Source of the DNA: Marchantia polymorpha subsp. ruderalis
Taxonomy: Eukaryota; Streptophyta; Marchantiopsida; Marchantiales; Marchantiaceae
Direction of reading: 5' to 3'
Length of the DNA stretch: 64,000 bases
Assembly (NCBI GenBank): GCA_037833965.1
Contig: AP031352.1
Location: 19,262,501-19,326,500, forward strand
Position 1 is the stretch's first letter; each line of letters starts with the position of its first letter. Positions 45,201 through 57,360 of the stretch are shown in pieces. Position numbers and translations under genes: made by a program. The notes below the pieces were generated by a model that did not search any database, was not told the origin of the DNA, and was given only the letters and a program-made list of their open reading frames with translations.

Positions 45201-45691
45201 TAAACATACTTTTTTTTGCATGTTAATAATAATAAAATTAATAAAATTAAAATGTTATATCAATTTGATTTATTTTAACATTACAAAACGTGCATTGCGT
45301 TTTGCTTAAGTTATAACTTAATTAAGCCACTGTTGAGTAAAATGTGATTGTCATAACATATACATATGTTTTTGTGAGATTTCATATCAAATAAAGTAAT
45401 AATTTGAAATCTTGTCAAAATCTTCTACATCTATTAATATATTTTGCTTTGTAATATAAAAAAATAATTATTAAGTTTAATTTTAATTATATCATACAAA
45501 TATATAACAAATTATAAGATAAAATGATATTTTTTGTAGTAAAATGAAAAATGAAAAATTACATAATTTGTTTTATAGATAAAAAATGTAAAATTTTAAT
45601 CAACATCAAATTCTCGAGTGAGAAAAAAAACATCAAATTAGCAAACTCACTCAAATAGTCCAAACAAGTATTTTGCAAATCATGCAATTGC

Positions 45692-46135
45692 ATGTTTTGT
45701 CATGTAAGAATCTTTAGTTAGATAGAACTGAAGATGAAATTATAGGTACTTTAGCTAGTAGTTGTCAAGTCAGTGATATGCCGACTTGGTAGGTAGAGAA
45801 TATGTTAGTTGACAACGCCACGTTAACGATCCGTGTGCTTTTTAGGTAAAAATTAAGTGTGTTAATTGAGAACGTCACATCAACAATACATGTGTTTGTT
45901 AGAGTTGTATGTCACGTTATAAATCCACTAGGAGTGAAATGTATAATGGTGATTAAATATTATATTTTTGTATTTGTTGGTAAGAGTTACATAACGAAGA
46001 GTAAAACCATTGTTGATATTTTTTATTTTTTAAGTTTATGTTTTAATCTTCGAGTAACTTTCTCTCTAAATCTTAATGTTACATATCATCATTGTTCAAT
46101 ACATACGATAATTAAATCATCATCTTCTAATTTAT
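45692..46135 (+). mobile_element. Second, AT-eroded copy of the 1.0-1.5 kb LTR family, plus orientation
   Basis: It matches the reverse complement of 1038-1513 through its length: a start near TGTTTTGTCATGTAAGAATC, the words CTTTAGTTAG, CCGTGTGCTT, CCACTAGGAGTG, TGTTGGTAAGAGTTACAT, a CCATTGTTG(A/G)TAT phrase and ACTTTCTCTCTAAA. Most differences are C-to-T or G-to-A, as expected from decay of methylated cytosines. Its 92-codon frame (45859-46137) parallels the frame in copy 1, which reflects shared descent and not a gene. Confidence 0.6.
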
Positions 46136-47170
46136 AATCTGTTTTCTATTATATATATTATATTATATTATTCTTATTTCTTTCTATATCATATAATTTA
46201 TCATAATAATCAATAAATAATAAATAATTAAATTTAAATAGTATTATTTATTGAAAATATCCAAAAGATGAAAAAAAATTTGTATATTTTTCAAATAATT
46301 ATACAATTTTCAATCTCAAAATTTATTTAATGGAAAAATCACTTTCAATTTTGATTTTGCAATGTAATGACTTTAAACCTTGTAAGACTGTAAAGTGTTA
46401 AAGTCTTACAATGTAAATCCAAGATATCCAATTTCTTCAGTTTAAAATGAATACAATATAGATGATTATGAAAGAAAATTACTTCGAATCTTAGTTTTTG
46501 AAAAGTATAGTCAACTCCACAAATATCAATTAAAACTTTAAAACGCATATTGGTATGATACTTCAAAAAATATAATAATTAAAATAGACTGTTCGGGTTG
46601 GTATATAATATATTTTCATGTTTTGATGTTTGACATTTATGTATACATTTTGGTAAAGTGGCTATTAGAGATTTGAAAAACAATTGGTTATTCATAAATC
46701 GTCTCTTTTTTTTCGTAAAACCAATATATATATATATATATATATTTATTTATTTATTTCCTTAATACCCATATATTTGAAAAATTGATATATATCAAAT
46801 TTTAAGTGCCTTTAATTATTTGTGTTAGTTACAAATTTTAAAAAAATATAGAAATGTTAAAAAAATAGATAATTTGTTAAAAAAATGGATTTAAAATAAA
46901 AAATCAAAATTGTTATTAGGAGATTGTTACTTTTATTTTTTTAAATTATTAATATCAGATAAATAACATTACAATACAATTGATATTCATCATATCAACA
47001 ATGATGGTTAACAATAGATGCTCTAGATCATTGACAAAATAAAATTTTTTATATTATATTTTAAATTAATTAAAATAAAATATTTGATAAAAAAATATTC
47101 AAAATATAAATACATGAAATCTTGGTTATATTAAAAAAATGAAAAATACTTGCAATATTTTAGCTTATAA
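46136..47170. other. AT-rich intergenic DNA with an (AT)n run
   Basis: No gene. An AT dinucleotide run is at 46723-46745, followed by TTTA repeats. Confidence 0.6.
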
Positions 47171-48850
47171 AAAATATCATATCAAATATGCATTGATACC
47201 AATATATTTACATGCTATATCACACATATTCAACAAATATTAACATATATAATTTTATAATCCTAGAGTGTTTTAAATAAATGCTCGTCAAAGTGAATAA
47301 AACAGTGAATATATTTTTTCATTCATATATTTTTTATTTCAAGTTTGTAAGAATTTTTTAATATTTTTTTTTATTTTGTTATGAAAGATAGTATAAACGT
47401 TCTCAGTTTGAATTCCAATTTTATTTAGGATTTTTTGATCTCTTTAAAATCATTTTTTTAAACTATATAAATTTTTTATTTCGTTTGTTTTGTTTATTTT
47501 TTTCGAAACTGAATATTTTTTGTATTCAATTCATGCATATATATATATAATAAATATAATAAATATAGTTTGTTATAATTCATGATGTCAAATTTATTTT
47601 ATGGGAATTTTTTTTATTTGAAATAAAATTCAAATTTTTTAACTAATGTTCTTTGAAAAAGTATATTTTTAAAAATGATTTCAAACGGAAATTAACATTA
47701 AAAAATATGGTTTATGTTAGCAAATCAATGTCTTTGAGATTGTATAGAATTGCAACGTTTTTCCAGAACTTCAAATTTTTTTTTTCATTGAACACATAAA
47801 ATTATCTAATCAAACCTTGATTTTTGTAATCGAAAGCTTTCATTATATAACATATCTTGTTATATTTTGATTAATTATTGTTAAAAAAACTTATTTTTCA
47901 AAATATTAGTACAGTTATAACTATGCACATTTTAAATTTTTCCTTGGTCTAGTTAACACCTGATTTAAGCTCATGGATTGCAGCTAGATTACCTATGATT
48001 AATTAGAATTTTTTTTATCGCCATATAAAAGTATTCACACAAGCTTTGTTAAACAAAATTGAACTTTTTCGTGTAGCAATCTTGTGCTTCCATGAACGTA
48101 GTGATACTAAGATGAATCATATATTTTGTATGTCAAATTTATGATTTTACATTTTTTATTGTGAATGTGGATTTGAATTAAAATTTATTATAAAAATAAT
48201 TTAGAAACTTTTTTTTCACTATGTCTCACACTCAATCACATTGATGCAAGACTCATCAATGCATAAATAAAATGCATATATCCAATGCATTATTATAATT
48301 ATTTGCATCAGCATTTTTTCCTGCAATCTAGTTGGATTATAACATAACTTTTTTTAAATTTAGATTTCATCAAATTTGTCTTAAAGATGTAATCCAAAGC
48401 TGATGAAAAAAATTGAATAGAGTGCATGGATAAACTTTTCCAATGCAAGCTTATTCTTAGACATGTCAAATTTTTCAATTCGTGAGGTGTGGAGCATAGT
48501 AACAGAAATTATTTGGGTTTTCTATATTTGTAGTTGATATAATGTGGTTCTTTCAATAAAGTCTTTGAGCTGGGTTGAGAAAAATGAAATCTTGTCTTGT
48601 TGAGCCATTGATATTGATTGATTAGTCTATAATGTTTAAATTTTTCTCATGTAGACTATACACGTTGATGAAAAATAAAGTAAGAGCTTAGTCTATGTTT
48701 CAATGATATATTTCAGTATTTAAAATAATTCTCAATCTCATTATATTTCTAATTAATATTCTATTATATTTTTATTTTTTATGTGCAATTCTTGTTCATG
48801 AATCACTTTAAATTTGAATAGTGAAGGAAAAAGATTATTTTTTATACATC
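47170..48850 (+). repeat. Diverged AT-rich repeat, copy 2
   Basis: This is the counterpart of 44120-45200 in the same orientation. Spacing between matching phrases is larger here, so insertions have accumulated. No coding potential. Confidence 0.5.
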
Positions 48851-49980
48851 AATTTCATAATTGCTTTTGCAAGTTAATTATATAACTTATACACACAATT
48901 TTTGAGTCTAATTTATGAAATTTTTTTTAAGTTTTAAACTATCAAAAAGTTTAGGAATTGTGATTTGACTATGCTTAAAGTTTGACTTTGATCAGATCAA
49001 TTTCTTTAAAAATTTGATTGTCAAAAGTTGGTACAAAGATATAATTTTAGTCCTTCAAAATTCTGAGTCAAATGAAACTACATTTTGAGATTTTAGTTGA
49101 ATCTTGTACAGCAGGATCTATAAATGAATTTTTTTTGGATAAGAATGTAAGGTAAAAAATGAGAAATATATTATTTATTTGTATGAAATTGATAAAACGA
49201 TACATAATATGCTAAAGTGAAATGTGTTCTGATTTGAAACCAAGAGTAAAGAAAATGATTACAACTGTTTTACATATTTTGCGAAGTATTTAGTCAAAAG
49301 TGATTGAATGAAAGAAAATAAGTCAAGCAAAGACTCAAGACGAGTATTTCACAATCATGTGTTTGAACATTCTAACATCAATCTTCTATACATACCATAA
49401 CGTGATAATAAAAAAATCATCCCTTTTAATGTATAGTGTAGTTTATACGTAAAACTACTATGAAATATCCCAAAATATGGCTATGCAGTTTTTTTTTTAA
49501 ATTTTTTGTGCAAGTTGTTTCTTTTAAGTGTTCTTTGCACCCATTGCTTTTGGCTTATGAAAAGTGTTTAACACAAAATATATTCTCATTCAATCATGCC
49601 CTATCATAGAAAGATAGACAAATCCATATGTATAAACCTAGTTACAATTTTTGAGTGTTGTTTCAATCCATCACAAATTTGATTTGTATCTAGAAACGAT
49701 ATGCACATCCAAGTGTGCAAGACTCAGCAGGAAATTTTATTGACATTAGAGTTGACACAAATTTGCATTCACATCCCAAATTTTTTCTAAAAATTTAATT
49801 GAAAATAATCTTATGTAAAAAAATTAACTTTAACTATAGTATTTTTATTACATATAGCTTTTATTTTGCATCTTTTTTCTACTTGCAATATCTAAAGTTA
49901 ATCTTTGTCCTAGCTATATCCCTTTAATCCTCGTCATAGCTATATTTTTTCCAATCAGTATGAGCATATTGTAGTAGAAC
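48851..49980. other. AT-rich intergenic DNA
   Basis: Nothing recognisable. Confidence 0.6.
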
Positions 49981-50460
49981 ATTTTTACTATGACGAGCAT
50001 CTTTGTAGCTATATTCATCGCCGCTTTGAACCTATTTGTATCAATAGTTTATTATATCTTAATATATATTCGTTACAATAATGATGCTCACTTTATTCCA
50101 TTCGTAACAGCAGCAGTCCGACACTTTGCCCCTTTTACACTTATCTTCTTTAGCCGTTTCATCAAGTACACGTCTTACTACATGACAACGTGTCGGCCAT
50201 TTCATCAGTTGCCGACATTGTCGCAATTCATATGAGCACTTTGATACCACTTTGTTCTTCTTTGGAGAGGAGTTTTTCACCACTTTGGGGCTATTTGTAG
50301 CAGTATTTTACCATCACTTTGATACTCTTTGTAGCAGTTTTCTGACCAACTTGAGCCTTTTGATACTAGCAGCAGTCCGGCGTTTTGACTCATTCATATT
50401 TCTACTCTTTAGCTGGTTCTGCTAGTATCTGTGATACTACCCGACAACAGTCGTCTAAAT
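49981..50460. repeat. Degenerate internally repeated segment
   Basis: AGCAGCAGTCCG occurs at 50109-50120 and 50368-50379, each followed by a TTTG word and, 30-40 bases on, by CTTTAGC. CTTTG and TTTGTAGCAGT words recur between them. The pattern suggests an old internal duplication of about 260 bp. Short frames on both strands are not called. Confidence 0.4.
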
Positions 50461-51140
50461 ATCACCTTGTGATATACATGAATGATTGAAATTCATAATG
50501 TGAACAATATCACAAGTAAAAATTAAAATCATATAATTTTATACTTATTGATATCAAATAAATATTTAATTCTAGTGAGAGAAAGTTAGATTTTTTTTGG
50601 AAATTCGAGTTAAATCATAAGGAAAAAATATCAACTTAATAATACTTACTTAATCTAAATAATAATAATAATATTAATGATAATAATAATAAATATTTTT
50701 TTAAAAAATACAGATCATTGTATCAAATAAAGAAAAACTATAAATTTCAAAGAAGCATTGATACAATTTATAGATATGAATCATCTCAAATTTATCCAAA
50801 TTTCTTATAATTAAATTTTTTTATTACATCATATAAATGAAATGCATCTGAATATCAGATAAAAACTTTAATATTTTGATTTAGGTTTAGGTTCAAAGTT
50901 CATTTTTTATTATCTCTAAACATTAAAGAATAATTAATCTAGATTTACTATTTGAATTAATTCGAGATTTATCATCAAACTAGATAAGTCATTTAATCTT
51001 CAAAATCTGTAGTCTATAAGGTCCTGAAGGAATGAAGTCACATCAACGGTAATTTTAAATTCTTATGACCAATGATGTATTATCAGTTCAGTATTGTCAA
51101 TTAATTTTAACTTTAAAATACCAATATTACAAACAATAAT
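50461..51140. other. AT-rich intergenic DNA
   Basis: Nothing recognisable. Confidence 0.6.
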
Positions 51141-51146
51141 ATCAAG

Positions 51147-51461
51147 ATGACACATAACTATTATGATATAATAGTAGTAACGGCTTCAAAATATAACGTC
51201 TATACACAAAGTTGCAATTCTGACTACATACACAAACTTGGACTATTACGCAGTACTCAACATTTCATAGTTCTTCACGATTGTAGTGACATTTGCAGTC
51301 CAACAACAAGTCTGCTTTTGGTGAACGTAGTTCTCTCTAAACACAGCATTGAATCATACCAAAGCATCCTCCATAGCATCACCATTCCCACCGGCTTGAT
51401 GAGAAGAAACTTCACCTTGATTGTAACTTGCTGCTTGATATCACACCTTTTGTACTCTTAA
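51147..51461 (+). other. 104-codon open frame, unidentified
   Basis: ATG to TAA in sequence of intermediate composition. The product is rich in Ser, Thr, Ile and Leu with several Cys and His but has no motif I recognise. It may be chance. Confidence 0.15.
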
Positions 51462-51786
51462 ATGAGGATGTATATGTTGGAGGCCACTTCTTTCCTCATT
51501 TCAATCTAAGCCTTACCATTCTTCCCTGCACTTCGTTTTATGTCTTTTCAACACCTTCTAATGTTGATACCCTAACCCTATCCCGGGAGTAGTTTGTCAC
51601 TAGTTTCACACTTTTAGAAGGGTAGACTGATGTAGACTTTATTGAAGAATGACAAATGCAAGTCATGTTCCATGTCAAGGAAAAGTTTTGTGTATTTGCA
51701 AGGTTGCCATGCGTAGACATGTTAGCAAAATTGTAGTTTACTGTGCTTCAAAATTACCTATGTAGTCATCTTGTCGTGTTAAATGT

Positions 51787-52014
51787 GTGATTACACTACA
51801 GTGGGAATTTGACTTTGGCTCAAGTCTAGGTGAAAGATCCGCAAAAGCATCCGGAAAAGAGTTTTGGGGGCAAGTTCTGGGGCGGGCTATGGCAACTGAG
51901 CCCATTGTTGTCCCTACAATATATGAGAGCGATGATTTTGACAGTGAAAGTAGTATCTTCAGAAGAAATCCTTTTGGCATCAACATGAAGCACCTTGAAC
52001 AACCAAACCTGTAG
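51787..52014 (+). other. Coding-like 75-codon open frame, unidentified
   Basis: The product has balanced composition and looks like part of a soluble protein: a Gly/Lys/Trp stretch (GKEFWGQVLGRAMATEP), then an acidic-serine stretch (ESDDFDSESS). It sits at the left of a GC-richer islet (about 51780-52620). The islet also has a minus-strand frame (52189-52383) with a strong hydrophobic segment. It may be an exon or a relic. No family assigned. Confidence 0.25.
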
Positions 52015-52751
52015 GATCATTCTGAACAATATTATAGTAGTTGCAAATATTACATTTATACTAGGTGTCAACTGCAAGTTGCAGCTGTTGAAGGCTCATG
52101 AGGGTTCACTGAACTGGAACTGAGGATCAAAAGACGGATATCGTCAACTTTCGCCTTGAATACTGCAACCTGGCCACTATTGAAACGCTCATAACACGGC
52201 GACATCTGCATAGGATCTATTCGTCGTGATTATGAGCCCAAATGTAAACCCAACGTACTTCTTCACGCTGGTATTCTGACAAAGCTGTAATACCTTTTTA
52301 TCGTCCGAATCCGCGACGACGAAAAGAACAATCAATACGAAGGCCACAATCAGATTTGCATCAAGATGTAGAGACGGTCGCAAACGGTGGCGGCAAGGGT
52401 AAACGAAGGCCTCGCAGCAGAGAAGAGCATAGAAGGTAGAATGAGGAGGGATCGAGTTTCTGAATTAGGAATCAGGTGTTTTGTACCTGGATCTTGATTG
52501 TCGATCTGGGAGCGTTGATAAGCCTCGGTCGAGGATTGGACATGATTGCATTGGCCTGAAAATGGCATGAGAGGCGGGGGATTGACTGTGGGTTTTTGCT
52601 TGTTCAGTACATTAGACAGTAGTGTGTGGCAGATTTTGGGGTGTGGAGATGTGATTTGACGTGGATGCCCTGGTGATCAATGTTGGGTCTCGAGTATCTT
52701 TGGGCTCCTTGGTGATCATGGTTCCAGTTCCTGACCTGGCTTGGCGATATC

Positions 52752-52790
52752 TCTGTTTGATCTGACAATTCGACAAGGAGATCAAACAGA
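52752..52790. repeat. 12-bp inverted repeat, 15-base spacer
   Basis: TCTGTTTGATCT and AGATCAAACAGA are exact reverse complements. Confidence 0.8.
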
Positions 52791-53124
52791 AATTAAGATT
52801 GAATTCTCATGTGGTTTGCGATTTAGTGAAAATGTTTCCTTAGCATGGAGATACAGTTTGTCTTGATTAATTTGGAAGCTTACTGGACTGATACGAACGA
52901 ACATGAAGCTTATAGTTTAACTTGTGTAAATGGTTTTTGTTGGAGACAATTTGGTGAATACGACCTGTTCTTGTGAGGGACGGATGGTGTCACTCCACTT
53001 CATCGAGCATTTTGAGTAATACGACTTCCTTGACGGCCAAAGACTTTTTTTCGATAAAAAAAGAAGAATAAGGCTAAGACGTGACAATTGCACGCTTGAA
53101 GAAAGTGGAGTTCATTCGCTCTAC

Positions 53125-53175
53125 GTGGATGTCACATCCTCGGAATTTGGATGTTTCCGAGGATGTGACATCCAC
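53125..53175. repeat. Perfect 21-bp inverted repeat, 9-base loop
   Basis: Left arm 53125-53145 starts GTGGATGTCACATCC; right arm 53155-53175 ends GGATGTGACATCCAC. The loop TTTGGATGT itself repeats the GGATGT word. No gene is nearby. Confidence 0.95.
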
Positions 53176-54480
53176 GGAAACTCAAATCACAGAAAATTCA
53201 GTTTTAATTTTTGGTCATCGTTATATGCGTCAATTCTTTCTCAATGTCACATGACATTCTACAAGCACGTCAACCAAAATCTCGTTGCCAAGCGTATGAT
53301 GGACATTTTTTGACGGTCAAATCTACTAGATGGGAACAACCATTTACTTCTACAAATAGAACAACCAAACTCGTGGGAATTGTATAATAAGAACACTTCA
53401 TATAATTTAATACTTCTTTTTAAAAAGAATTTCACATATAATTAATGTCATTATCTTTATATAGTATATATGTCACAAATTTGAAGTATGTTACAAGCTT
53501 TCCATTGACATATGACAGAAATTCATTTCACATTCCATGTAATCTCCGTCTTAATAATGTATCAATTTGATAATTGATAATGTATCATGATATATAGAAG
53601 ATTATATTTTTCATATCGTATTGAATCTGATTTTTTAGATACTGTATTAGCATTGCGATATGATGTTTTTCGAAATTGTACAGGTGAAAGTTGTTGTTTA
53701 TTGTTTGAATGCTATCATTACCGTTGAAAGTATATTCACTTTGTATCATTATGCGTATTGTATTCTAAAATTGAGCGCTATATTTTTGAGGTTGGTGATG
53801 TTTTGTTTTGGAAGTCTTATAACTTCTATGTAGTCAACATCAGAATCATAGTCAAAGACATTTATTTCATGATAGGTAACGATTGTTTTGTTTGGTTGAA
53901 CATGGGGATGGTTTTGAATGGTGTTTTGTTCTGTACTCCAAATTATTAAGATACACCGCGCTTTTCACTCCACGCGTATCTTTTTGTCTTGCAAATAGAT
54001 ATGTTTGCTATGAAACCCCTAGGAATATGCCCACACTCTCTCACTTTATAATACTCAAAGCGATCTAGGTCTACCTTTTTTGCTTTTAGAGGTGAAGTCT
54101 TGCAAACAATTATTCTCATAACCCTAGAAATAGGCCAAAACAGAATTGAGGACTCATAATAACTTAAGTCAACATTGTTGTGTTGGCTACTATTTCGAAG
54201 TAGGAATGACAAATGTGTTGCATGCAACACCTGCCTGTGGTTCGTTCAGTTCCTTATTGATCTATCAGTAGTATCGGATGAGGACGGGTTTGGTGAGACA
54301 GGGACTATCTCATTTAAAAGTTTGTCCTTCTTACGGCACCATCATAGATTTTTCATTTTCCGTAAAAAAAAATTGGGGCAAAAGTCTCTTTCCATTCTCA
54401 TTTTATCTAGGAAAAAGAAGACAAGGAAGAGTAATATGTTATCATCATCTAGTGAGCATGTAATACGTGATTTCCACTAG
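53176..54480. other. AT-rich intergenic DNA
   Basis: Short frames only (up to 101 codons, 54175-54480, plus), none with motifs. Confidence 0.5.
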
Positions 54481-56080
54481 GATATGAGAACCATAGTATT
54501 CTTTGATAAAATAACGACTCAAGGTTGCTTGGCAGGTGAAACACAATGATCACTCTGATACACAGATATAGTTACAGTTCTCTCATTCAAAGAACAACTA
54601 TTAAATTATGTGCATACCAAATTGAATGAAGTGAGTGGGGTGGTATTATTTTACACATAAGGGGCGATTATTATTAGTTCGATGAACTTTTTTCGCGATC
54701 AGGGATCAGGTCGATACAGCTGAGTTCGAAAATAGAGTCCACACACGAAGATATGAAGGCGACCAAATCAGGAAGGGCTCAAGCGTTTCCATAGCTGTCC
54801 AGGGACTAGACCGCAAGAGCTAGACTAGAGGAAAAGTAGTTGAAAAGTCCGGGCAGGAAAAGTTGATGACGAGATCAGACGGTGATATTTGATTGACTCG
54901 TGAGCCCATCGGATCAGCTGTCAGATGAGGATGAGCTCATATTGTACTGAGGCTGGCGGGACGGATTAATTTCATCGAGTTTGTGTTACTCGGGGGAGGC
55001 TATGGGGGCAAGGCAAGGTCGAAGTGGTGGGTGACGACTGGTGATCAGCCATTTAAACCCGCATGTTCGATGGTTGCATGAGAGTGGGCTCGTTATCGAT
55101 ACGTAAAGTGAGCCTGACTGACTTCTGGTGACAAAAGCTGATGAGCTTGATAGCGACAGCCCCTACCCACCGCATCACAACACTTTGATCGACGAGAGGG
55201 TGATCTGGGCAACTATGCCAACTGAATTTCGGGACGGATTTTGGTTCAGCCTTTACTACTAGCGAGCTAGTGACAAGCTGATGCTTAGGTCCGCGTGTTG
55301 CGCGCAGGCCATGGGCGCATCTGTCTTCAAAGTTCACACGACTGTCCGCTGATTAGTTTCCATAATCGCTGAACTATCCGACTTTCACAGCTCGCTTCCC
55401 CGTGACCTTATCTCAGAGACCTGCTCCTCGAGGATGGACGATTCCTCCCGTAATGTAGGAATTGTGGTGGCTCCAATTTAGAACCTCCGTTGCCGGACAA
55501 TTAGCGATAAGTGGCGAAAGCTGATCGCTCAGCTCATGTCGATGCACCTGCAACCACTAATGGCTGTACTGTCTCCTCCTGCCCAGGTCGGGGTGTTGAC
55601 AAGGGAAGCAGCTGAGCTCGCATCAGCCCGAGTCCACTTGCGGGCGTCCGGTACGTTGCACAAGCCCACATTAGTAGGTTTGCGAAGATCCCCCCGTTCA
55701 CACGAGTCTCCACGCACCCACTCTCCGCAGTTCAGAGTTTTCTTCCGCGGGTAGCCCGGGCATCAACTTCATCGGTCCCGGTCAATCCGAAGCTCGAAGC
55801 CTTCCCCTTGCCCTTGCCCTTCCCTTCCCCTCCCGCTCTCCCTCTCCCTGTACTGTACTGTGTACGTGGTTGGGTTGTGGACACAGATTTCCGATTGTCT
55901 CTTTCGATGCGGGGGACGCAGTCAAGTAACGAAGGGATCATATAAAGAGGATTTCCGATTGTCTTCTTCTTTGCTACGACCTATCTTTCGCTTCTCGCCG
56001 TCATTAAGAGGAGTGTGTGTGGTCCTGGTAGCCACATCTTCGCCCATCAGACCATACTTACTGTATATACTTAATTGATG
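54481..56080. other. GC-rich island without an assigned gene
   Basis: Composition resembles the promoter/leader islands at 20.6, 31 and 61.5 kb. It includes a pyrimidine-rich run at about 55797-55855 (CCCTTGCCCTTCCCTTCCCC) followed by TGTACTGTACTGTGTACG. Frames of 62-94 codons on both strands overlap and show no domain. AT-rich DNA resumes sharply after about 56080. Perhaps a promoter of a non-coding RNA or of a lost gene. Confidence 0.35.
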
Positions 56081-57360
56081 TATGTGCACGCTATATATTT
56101 GAATATAAAGCTTCCAACTAGTAAAATATTCACACTACTCTCCTAAATTATTTTTATCTAGTGTACATGCCTGTCGTATACATGATATGCATGTCATTCC
56201 ATATTTAGTATTTTGTGTAATTAGAAGTGACCGATCTAAGGTATTTTTTCCAATTTTTTTCGGTGACCATCATCCTTCCGCATTATTTTGTTTGTTTGTT
56301 CATTCAAAATCATTGTGTGAATTATCAAATTCGGATGTCTTCTAATATTTATTTATTTATTGCTCAATAATTCCTGCCCCTCAATTTTGGCAACCATGAT
56401 ATTTACATTGTTCATTATTAAATCTTTCCTTGTCTTCAAGTGTCAACTGTTTCCAAAATGTTTCATGTCAGAGCTTTGACAGCTAACACTGCTTCAAAGT
56501 CTTCTGATCTATTCTAGACTGTCACAATTTTTCTCTCCTTACATATTTTGTAATGCATCTTTAAAATTCTTCCCCTTTTTTTTAAACTTACTATATAAAT
56601 GCATTGTGGTGAGAATATACTTATTTATATTTTTTCATCACCCTTTTCATCATATTATTTTTCGTAATGTTACATAATTTCTGTAGCCATGCCATCTTTA
56701 ATGTAGCAACAATCAATGTCATCTTGCACATTTTTATTATTATTTATCTTTATTTCATAGATTGAAAAACAATATCAGTTTCTTTGTGCATGCCTTGATT
56801 TCATAAAGTAAACCCAACCTTATAATTACTCATTAAAATTAGCTTTTCATGCATGTTTATCAAGTTTACAAGTTTGATAGTATTTTTTCAGAACTAAAGA
56901 TACTTATGTGTAAATATTTGACATACATAGTGATAATGGTATTATGATAATATAATGATAAATATATTACTGATTTTTCATAAAGATGAAGTAATATTTT
57001 CAGTGTTTTATGGTTTAGGTATTGATTGTATAATGTTGATGTATAGGTTCCACAGATTACTTCATATAATTTATTTTGTAGTATAAATAGCGTTTGTTAA
57101 AATGTAATGTCAATAATCATCTAGTTTACTCCTGATGAACGGCTGTCTTTTGATGTCATCGAATAGTTTTTCATCAATCTGTTTTGTACTTTTATAATGT
57201 ACATGGAGTTAATATGACTCAAACTATGCAGTCCATCTATCCTAATTTAATTAAAACTTAATACAATTATGAGAAAATATTATTATCTTTGTTCTTTAAT
57301 TGATTATTGTAACAATGAAATACATGAATAAAGTAACAAGTTCCTTGCAAAAACTGTACT
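56081..57360. other. AT-rich intergenic DNA
   Basis: Nothing recognisable. Confidence 0.6.
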
